64,000 bases of DNA from Achromobacter agilis. GTDB lineage: Bacteria; Pseudomonadota; Gammaproteobacteria; Burkholderiales; Burkholderiaceae_B. A program made the position numbers and the translations under genes. Of this stretch, positions 59,239 to 64,000 are shown one piece after another. The notes beneath the pieces were generated by a model. The model did not search any database, was not told where the DNA came from, and was given only the letters and a program-made list of their open reading frames with translations. The stretch covers positions 62,001 through 126,000 of the forward strand of contig NZ_UFQB01000006.1 in NCBI RefSeq assembly GCF_900496965.1, in the 5' to 3' direction. Within the stretch, counting starts at the first letter, position 1, and every line of letters begins with the position of its first letter.

Positions 59239-59973
59239 TCATCCACAACTGATCTTGCGGAGCGCTTCGATGTTGCGGATTTCCAATTGCCTTCTGCGCA
59301 CGCTGACCAGGGCGGCATCCTGCATGCGCGCGAAGACCCGGCATACTGTTTCCACCTTCATGCCCAGATGATTGGCGATGTCCTGGCGTGTCATCTTCAG
59401 AATGAACTCTCGGGGCGAGTACCCGTTTGCCACCATTCTCTCGGATATGCCTATCAGGAAGTGCGCGACGCGTTCCTCGGTGGTCATGCACCCCAGGGCC
59501 ATAAGCAGCTCGCGGCCTTCATTGATGTCATGGGAGATCAGCCGGTTGAACTGCTGGGCGGCGATGAAGTTCTGCCGGCAGTTTCCCATCAGTTCGCAGA
59601 AGGGCAGGATGCAGACGAGGGAATCTTCCAGGGCGATCGCATCGCTGGTGTGCGTACCGGTTTCGATCGCGTCCAGCCCCAACACGGCGCCGGCGACGGG
59701 AAATGCGGTGATCTGTTCCAGGCCGGACGGATTGGTGGCCCGGATTTTCACGGACCCGGAGCGCAGCCAGTACAGATTCTGCAAAGGATCGCCTGCGCGA
59801 TAGATGGACTCGCCCTGATGGACCAGCCGGCGGGCGTGGGGCGTGGCCGCAGGCGCCAGGCCTGCGTCTCTGTCGGCGTGGCAGATACGGGCGAGAGGGC
59901 AGACTTCGCAATCGCCCATCGTCTCGGCGCGTAGTGCCAATCGGTTTGCGGAAGACGGCGAGAGGGTATCCAT
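59239..59973 (-). CDS. FNR/Anr-type oxygen-responsive transcriptional regulator
   Basis: This 244-residue CRP/FNR-family protein has four Cys placed as in FNR for a [4Fe-4S] cluster: C22, C25, C31 in 'MGDCEVCPLARICHADRD' and C121 in 'SLVCILPFCEL'. A cNMP-like barrel and long helix follow, then the winged helix 'MTRQDIANHLGMKVETVCRV'. The recognition helix reads E-T-V-C-R, where FNR has E-T-I-S-R. It should activate genes at low oxygen through TTGAC-N4-GTCAA boxes. At least six of these are found between 49.5 and 63.2 kb. A CCTAC/GTAGG repeat lies upstream. Confidence 0.92.
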   Translation of the reverse strand: MDTLSPSSANRLALRAETMGDCEVCPLARICHADRDAGLAPAATPHARRLVHQGESIYRAGDPLQNLYWLRSGSVKIRATNPSGLEQITAFPVAGAVLGLDAIETGTHTSDAIALEDSLVCILPFCELMGNCRQNFIAAQQFNRLISHDINEGRELLMALGCMTTEERVAHFLIGISERMVANGYSPREFILKMTRQDIANHLGMKVETVCRVFARMQDAALVSVRRRQLEIRNIEALRKISCG

Positions 59974-60114
59974 GATGGCGCCTCACTGAGTCGGACTGCC
60001 GGGAATCCGCGTGGAGCAGGCGGGCGCCTGCCCCACGCGGATGTACGGACCCAGTATGCGTGGCCGCGGTGCTTCACGCTATCGGCGCATCCCGCCAGAT
60101 TGGCGTGGTGTTTG

Positions 60115-60139
60115 CCTACGGCTGTAGGAATATTCCTAC
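60115..60139. promoter_or_regulatory. Perfect 16-bp palindrome with three CCTAC half-sites
   Basis: GTAGGAATATTCCTAC (60124-60139) is an exact palindrome. A third half-site, CCTAC at 60115-60119, forms CCTAC-N4-GTAGG with its left arm. The site lies 142-158 bases upstream of the FNR-type gene and just downstream of the response-regulator gene. LuxR/NarL-type regulators bind paired palindromes of this size, so the adjacent regulator is the first candidate. Confidence 0.6.
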
Positions 60140-60169
60140 TTGGGTTGACTGCCGCGCCCCGGCGGCGGT

Positions 60170-60823
60170 TCAGGCGTCCGGGCTGTCCTTGTCGTCGATC
60201 AACCGGTGCCGGATTGCATAGCGCACCAGATCGGACTGGTTGCGCAGCTGCATTTTGACCAGGATGCGGCATTTATAGGTGCTGATGGTCTTGACGCTCA
60301 GGAACAGCAGCCGGGCGATGTCCGAGTTGTTCAGGCCCGAGGCCAGATGCCGGAACACCGACAGCTCACGGTCGGACAGCAACAGGTGGGGCAGGGCGCC
60401 AGTATCGCCGTGCCGTTCGAAAGCAATGCTCTCGGCCAGGGACTGGCTCAGGTACCGGCCTCCGCCCGCAACCTTGCGCACCGCTTCCACCAGCTCCTCG
60501 GCGGCACTGTCCTTGGTCAGATATCCCGCTGCTCCCGCCTTGATCGCGCGCACGGCATACTGCTGTTCCCCATGCATGGTCAGCACCAGTATCGGGATTT
60601 TCGGGTACTCATGCCGGATCTGGCGGATCAGGTCCACGCCGTCACGGCCGGGCATGGACATGTCCAGCACCAGCAGGTCCCACGGGCGCTGGGCCATCAG
60701 CTTCAAGGCTTCTGATCCGTTGCCGGCCTCGCCTTCCACCGAGATGTCGCCGGCATGTTCCAGCAGGCGTCGTAGTCCCGCGCGCAGCAGCGTGTGGTCA
60801 TCGGCCAGAATGACGGTGATCAC
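60170..60823 (-). CDS. LuxR/NarL-family response regulator
   Basis: This 217-residue regulator has receiver Asp in 'LLVLDMSMPGRDGVDLIR', the Lys in 'AAGYLTKDSAAEEL' and C-terminal GerE helix-turn-helix 'LASGLNNSDIARLLFLSVKT'. A GTG start at 60823 overlaps the kinase stop as GTGA and follows GGAGG; the open frame upstream of it is antisense to nothing coding. It is the partner of the PAS kinase. A palindrome suited to this class lies 30-55 bases beyond its stop, in front of the FNR-type gene. Confidence 0.92.
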   Translation of the reverse strand: MITVILADDHTLLRAGLRRLLEHAGDISVEGEAGNGSEALKLMAQRPWDLLVLDMSMPGRDGVDLIRQIRHEYPKIPILVLTMHGEQQYAVRAIKAGAAGYLTKDSAAEELVEAVRKVAGGGRYLSQSLAESIAFERHGDTGALPHLLLSDRELSVFRHLASGLNNSDIARLLFLSVKTISTYKCRILVKMQLRNQSDLVRYAIRHRLIDDKDSPDA

Positions 60824-61908
60824 GCGGCCTCCCAGCTGGATTCCGGGGGTTGCGCGGGCATCTGCGCATGCAGGCGGAAGCCCCCTTTTTTCCGCGTATG
60901 TATCGTGACCTCGCCGTTGAGCAGCCGGACTCGTTCGCGTATGCCCTGCAGGCCCAGCGACAAGGGCAGTTTCTTGGCCAGGCTTTCCGGGGCGGCGCCC
61001 ACGCCGTTGTCCTGGACGGTCAGCTCGCACGCCGATTCCGTGCAGCGCAGCCGCAGTTGCACCTTGGTGGCCTGGGCATGCTTGGCGATATTGGTCAGCG
61101 CCTCCTGGACCACGCGAAACAGCGTGGTGGCTACCGGCTTACCGGGCTCCGCCGGCCCGATGTCGATTTGCGCTTCCACGTCGATACCGTATCGGGAAAC
61201 GAAATTCGCCACCAGCCATTCGACCGCGGCGGCAAGCCCCAGATCGTCCAGCATGACCGGGCGGAGGTCGGAAGCGATGCGCCGCAACGAAGCGAAGGTT
61301 TTCTTGATCAGGCGCCGCATGGCGCGCACGCGGGCGCGCATGTCGTGGTCGTCGGGGGCGAAGCCGGCTTCCAGCTGGGACAGTTCCATGGTCAGCGCGG
61401 TAAGGGTCTGCCCCAGATCGTCATGCAACTCCCGGGCAATATGCTTTTTCTCCTGCTCGCGCACATGCAGCAAGGCGTTCGAAAGACGGGTCAGTTCGTC
61501 GCGGGACGCGCGCAGCGCCTGATCGACGCGCTGCCGCTCGGTGATGTCCCGCAGGAAGATGGAGAGGAATATGCCTGCCTCCGTCTTTGTCTGGGAAATG
61601 GAGGCTTCCATGGGGAATTCTTCCCCGTTGGACCGCAGACCCCATAACGGTCCGCCCAGGCCCATCTGGCGTTCGGAAATTCCAGTGAGCTTGAATCGGT
61701 CGACGTGCCGGGCATGGGCGGTGCGAAACCGCGCGGGAATGAGGGTGTCGAGGTGCGCCCCTATGGTGTCGTCCGCAAGGCAAAGGAAGACACGCTCGGC
61801 GGCCGGGTTGAACATCACGATGCGCTGGCGCTCGTCTATCGTGATAATCGGCTCGGTGGCGGATTGGATGATGTCGAGCAGTGGCGGCGCGCTGAACGTG
61901 TGCTTCAT
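60820..61908 (-). CDS. Cytoplasmic PAS-domain sensor histidine kinase (HisKA_3)
   Basis: This 362-residue soluble kinase has PAS domain residues about 8-130 ('ITIDERQRIVMFNPAAERVF', 'LRSNGEEFPMEASISQTKTE'), then a HisKA_3 dimerisation helix with phospho-His in 'EKKHIARELHDDLGQTLTAL'. The ATPase end is 'LFRVVQEALTNIAKHAQATK' and 'SLGLQGIRERV'. No membrane segment is present. The PAS segment 'FRTAHARHVDRF' keeps a His at the place of the FixL haem ligand, but the distal Arg is absent. Oxygen or redox sensing is possible but unproven. Confidence 0.9.
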   Translation of the reverse strand: MKHTFSAPPLLDIIQSATEPIITIDERQRIVMFNPAAERVFLCLADDTIGAHLDTLIPARFRTAHARHVDRFKLTGISERQMGLGGPLWGLRSNGEEFPMEASISQTKTEAGIFLSIFLRDITERQRVDQALRASRDELTRLSNALLHVREQEKKHIARELHDDLGQTLTALTMELSQLEAGFAPDDHDMRARVRAMRRLIKKTFASLRRIASDLRPVMLDDLGLAAAVEWLVANFVSRYGIDVEAQIDIGPAEPGKPVATTLFRVVQEALTNIAKHAQATKVQLRLRCTESACELTVQDNGVGAAPESLAKKLPLSLGLQGIRERVRLLNGEVTIHTRKKGGFRLHAQMPAQPPESSWEAA

Positions 61909-62033
61909 TGCGGGAACGTGCGAGGAGCCAGCCCTGAGGCGGATAGAAAATTATTGCAGCACACATTCCCGCGCCGCGCTACTGGTGAGAGCGAGGTAAT
62001 ACGAACGCACTAGCCCTTGTAGAAGGGGAGCGA

Positions 62034-62552
62034 TCAATCGACGGCGGGCAATACCGGGTCGTCCCATGCCGCCGGCGCCGCCGCCCGGATTTGCTCCCGG
62101 AAGCGGCAAAGGGACGCGTCGCACTCTTCGGCCAGCACGTCGTACTGTTTCAGGAGCAGGATGGAGCGCGGCTTGGACCCGACCAGGGTGGCGATGTCGT
62201 CCACGGCGCGAAAGCCGCCGAATCCGGACATTACGCAGATGACGGAGTAGACCTTGATCAGGCGTCCCTGCATTTTCAGGAAGGCCCGCATGGGCGCCGC
62301 CAGCGACCGCAGCCAAACCGGCGCAATCAGGATGACGTGGTCGAAGCTATCCAAGGCCGGGCCTTCATAGCGCACGTCCGGGCAGCGTTTGAGCAGGCTG
62401 TCGACGATGCAGCGCCAGTCGCCGCTCAGGCCGAATCTGGGGACGGCATCGCGGATCTCATAGGCCGGCCAACCGCTCAGGGAGGCCAGGCGCTCGGCCG
62501 TCGCGCGGGCGGTGCCGGTGCGCGAATAAAAGAAGATTCCGATGCGCTCCAT
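62034..62552 (-). CDS. Flavodoxin-like protein
   Basis: This 172-residue protein has the flavodoxin phosphate loop 'GIFFYSRTGTARATAERLAS' at its start and the middle segment 'FDHVILIAPVWLRSLAAPMR'. It resembles HemG/flavodoxin-fold electron carriers without extra domains. It follows the CBS-domain gene by 19 bases and shares its promoter with an FNR-type box. An FMN-dependent redox role at low oxygen is likely. Confidence 0.8.
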   Translation of the reverse strand: MERIGIFFYSRTGTARATAERLASLSGWPAYEIRDAVPRFGLSGDWRCIVDSLLKRCPDVRYEGPALDSFDHVILIAPVWLRSLAAPMRAFLKMQGRLIKVYSVICVMSGFGGFRAVDDIATLVGSKPRSILLLKQYDVLAEECDASLCRFREQIRAAAPAAWDDPVLPAVD

Positions 62553-62571
62553 GCTGCCTCCCTTCGGGTGC

Positions 62572-63027
62572 TCAGCCTTCCTGGTCCAGCAGCGCGCGCA
62601 GGATGTCCCTGCGGCTGACCACGCCGACCAGCTTGCCGCTGCGGGTAACCGGGACGCGTTTGATGCCGCGCTTGAGGATCAGGTCGGCGATCTGGGCCAG
62701 TTCAGTGTCTTCTTCCACTGTGATGACCGGGCTGCTCATGACGGAGGCGGCCGTCTGCTCGCCCAGTTGCAGGCTGTGCAGGAACTCCAGGTTCAAGGCC
62801 TCGCCTTCGGCGAGCAGGGCCAGCCAATGATCCACTTTTTTCTGATGCGTGCTGTCCTGGCGCCTGACCAGGTCGCCTTCGCTGACCAGCCCGATTAATT
62901 TGCCATCGTCGCCCAGCACCATCACCGCGCTGATGTTCTTGTCCAGCATCGCGCGCATGATCTGGGAAACCGGCGTTCTCGCCGTGACGCAATAGGGGTC
63001 TGGGGTCATAAGATTCCGCGCGCGCAT
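62572..63027 (-). CDS. Two-CBS-domain protein
   Basis: This 151-residue protein is made of a CBS pair ('MRARNLMTPDPYCVTARTPV' and 'TAASVMSSPVITVEEDTELA'), each with the usual 'GLVSEGDL' or 'GVVSRRDIL' end. Such proteins bind adenosine nucleotides and sense energy state. The ATG 63027 follows GGAGAG; the longer open frame is unsupported. A TTGAC-N4-ATCAA box lies 80-95 bases upstream. Confidence 0.9.
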   Translation of the reverse strand: MRARNLMTPDPYCVTARTPVSQIMRAMLDKNISAVMVLGDDGKLIGLVSEGDLVRRQDSTHQKKVDHWLALLAEGEALNLEFLHSLQLGEQTAASVMSSPVITVEEDTELAQIADLILKRGIKRVPVTRSGKLVGVVSRRDILRALLDQEG

Positions 63028-63107
63028 GTTGCTCTCCAGGACGTCAAAGGCGCAATTCGTAGGTCGAGTCCGACGTTTCCATATTGAGCCTGCTGAGCCG
63101 GCGCTCC

Positions 63108-63121
63108 TTGACATTGATCAA
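63108..63121. promoter_or_regulatory. FNR/Anr-type box
   Basis: TTGACATTGATCAA matches the FNR consensus at nine of ten positions. It is centred 87 bases upstream of the CBS-domain gene start and just downstream of the MgtA-type gene end. Confidence 0.6.
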
Positions 63122-63141
63122 GCATGCGCTGCGTCGCGGCG

Positions 63142-64000
63142 CTATTCCCGGCGCGCGAACCGCGCAAGGAAGAACCTGCGCTTGATCTCATGGACGGCGG
63201 CCAGGTAGCAGACGACCAGGGGGGCGAGCATGAGGTAGAAGAGCGGCGGAGGGGATACGGAGGAAAAGGAGCCGGCCAGCGGCCCCAATGGCAGCCAGAG
63301 CGCCGCGGCCACGACCAGGAAGCAGGCTGCCGCCAGCGCGCCCTGCGGCCGGCTGCGCAGCGGGTTGTGCCGGGTCCGGATGACAAAGATGACCAGCACC
63401 TGCGTGCAAAGCGATTCCACGAACCAGCAGATCTGAAACTCGGCTTCCGTGGCCTTGAGCACATGCAGCAGCAGATAGAAGGTGATGAAGTCGAAAGCGG
63501 AACTCACCGGCCCGATGACGAACATGAACTGGCGGATCAGGCCGATATCCAGGCGGCGCGGGGAGGAGATATCCTCCGCGTCCACGTTGTCCAGGGGAAT
63601 GGGCAATTCCGGCAGGTCGTACAGCATATTGTTCAGCAGGATCTGCACCGGAAGCATGGGAAGAAAGGGCAGGAACAGCGCCGCGCCAGCCATGCTGAAC
63701 ATATTTCCGAAGTTTGAGCTGGTACCCAGCATGATGTACTTGAACACGTTCATGTAGGTGCGGCGGCCCTCCACATCCACGGTACGGTCCAGGCGTATCC
63801 GCGCTTCGGTGAGCGTCCCGGTCTTGTCCATGCAGAACACATCCATGGTGCCCAGATTCTGGATGACCGGAAGCCGCTTGACGATGACGTGCTTGCGCGC
63901 CAGTCTGATCGCCCCTCTGGCCAGAGTCACCGATACCACCATGGGCAGCAGTTCCGGCGTCAGTCCCACGGCCAGGGCGATGGCGAAAAGAAAGGACTCC
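63142..64000 (-). pseudogene. MgtA-type P-type ATPase, 5' end outside window, catalytic core deleted
   Basis: The visible part reads 'ALAVGLTPELLPMVVSVTLA', then the phosphorylation site 'MDVFCMDKTGTLTEARIRLD'. It passes straight to 'VEGRRTYMNVFKYIMLGTSS', 'NFGNMFSMAGAALFLPFLPM' and the last six membrane helices. In Mg2+-ATPases about 290 residues lie between these blocks, including the nucleotide-binding domain and the GDGxND motif. All are missing, although the frame is kept, with the junction near 63770-63790. The product cannot hydrolyse ATP normally. The gene begins beyond 64000. Confidence 0.82.

Noticed and set aside
1-64000. CRISPR arrays, rRNA, tRNA, intact transposase or phage genes
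   Set aside because: I looked for regular short repeats, conserved RNA cores and transposase or integrase motifs (DDE, RHRY) and saw none.

Overview
The window looks like chromosomal DNA from a GC-rich betaproteobacterium of the order Burkholderiales, most likely family Alcaligenaceae (Bordetella/Achromobacter type). The grounds are four Bug-family (TctC-like) periplasmic receptors without their membrane partners, several CaiB/BaiF CoA-transferases beside LysR regulators, a polyhydroxyalkanoate synthase with a phasin, and a class II ribonucleotide reductase beside universal stress proteins. This is inferred from gene content; no rRNA or tRNA gene is present to confirm it. No CRISPR array, intact insertion sequence or prophage was seen.

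Region 1 (about 0.2-20.6 kb) holds two acyl-CoA catabolic modules. The first is a tightly overlapping minus-strand operon: SDR, MaoC hydratase, a HMG-CoA-synthase-like/DUF35 fusion, SCPx-type thiolase, acyl-CoA dehydrogenase, CoA-transferase and Bug receptor. It is divergent from a LysR gene. The second, on the plus strand, has a CoA-transferase, a crotonase, two Bug receptors, two acyl-CoA dehydrogenases, a thiolase and an AMACR-like racemase, with its own LysR gene. Region 2 (20.6-30.8 kb) has a PLP dehydratase and a DoeB-like deacylase, two LysR genes, a frameshifted SDR, a zinc alcohol dehydrogenase, two MFS transporters, an SDR remnant and a GNAT protein. Its intergenic gaps contain several palindromes.

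Region 3 (31-37.1 kb) is a mix of an Aer-like chemoreceptor, a PhyH-type dioxygenase, an RlmN-like methyltransferase and a diguanylate cyclase. The 37.1-38.0 kb gap carries a striking nested inverted repeat. Region 4 (38-42.5 kb) is a decaying detoxification-type cassette: an internally deleted OYE-family gene, LysR, a hydrolase, a metallo-beta-lactamase-fold gene with an amber codon, and an NmrA-like protein.

Region 5 (42.7-49.2 kb) is a QseBC/PmrAB-like two-component system divergent from a translationally coupled five-gene cluster: thermostable-hemolysin-family protein, AMP-ligase, haem-oxygenase-like diiron protein, SDR and a secreted repeat protein. This cluster is my best candidate for an undescribed biosynthetic system. 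Region 6 (49.2-64 kb) looks like a low-oxygen island. It has stress proteins, B12-dependent ribonucleotide reductase, two triple-BON proteins, alcohol dehydrogenase, SYLF protein, PHA synthase/phasin, an FNR/Anr-type regulator, a PAS kinase with a LuxR-type response regulator, and CBS and flavodoxin-like proteins. Six FNR-type boxes lie in its intergenic gaps. They suggest a FixLJ/FixK-like cascade in which the kinase pair may control the FNR gene, which in turn may control the neighbours. The window ends in an MgtA-type ATPase gene that has lost its nucleotide-binding core.
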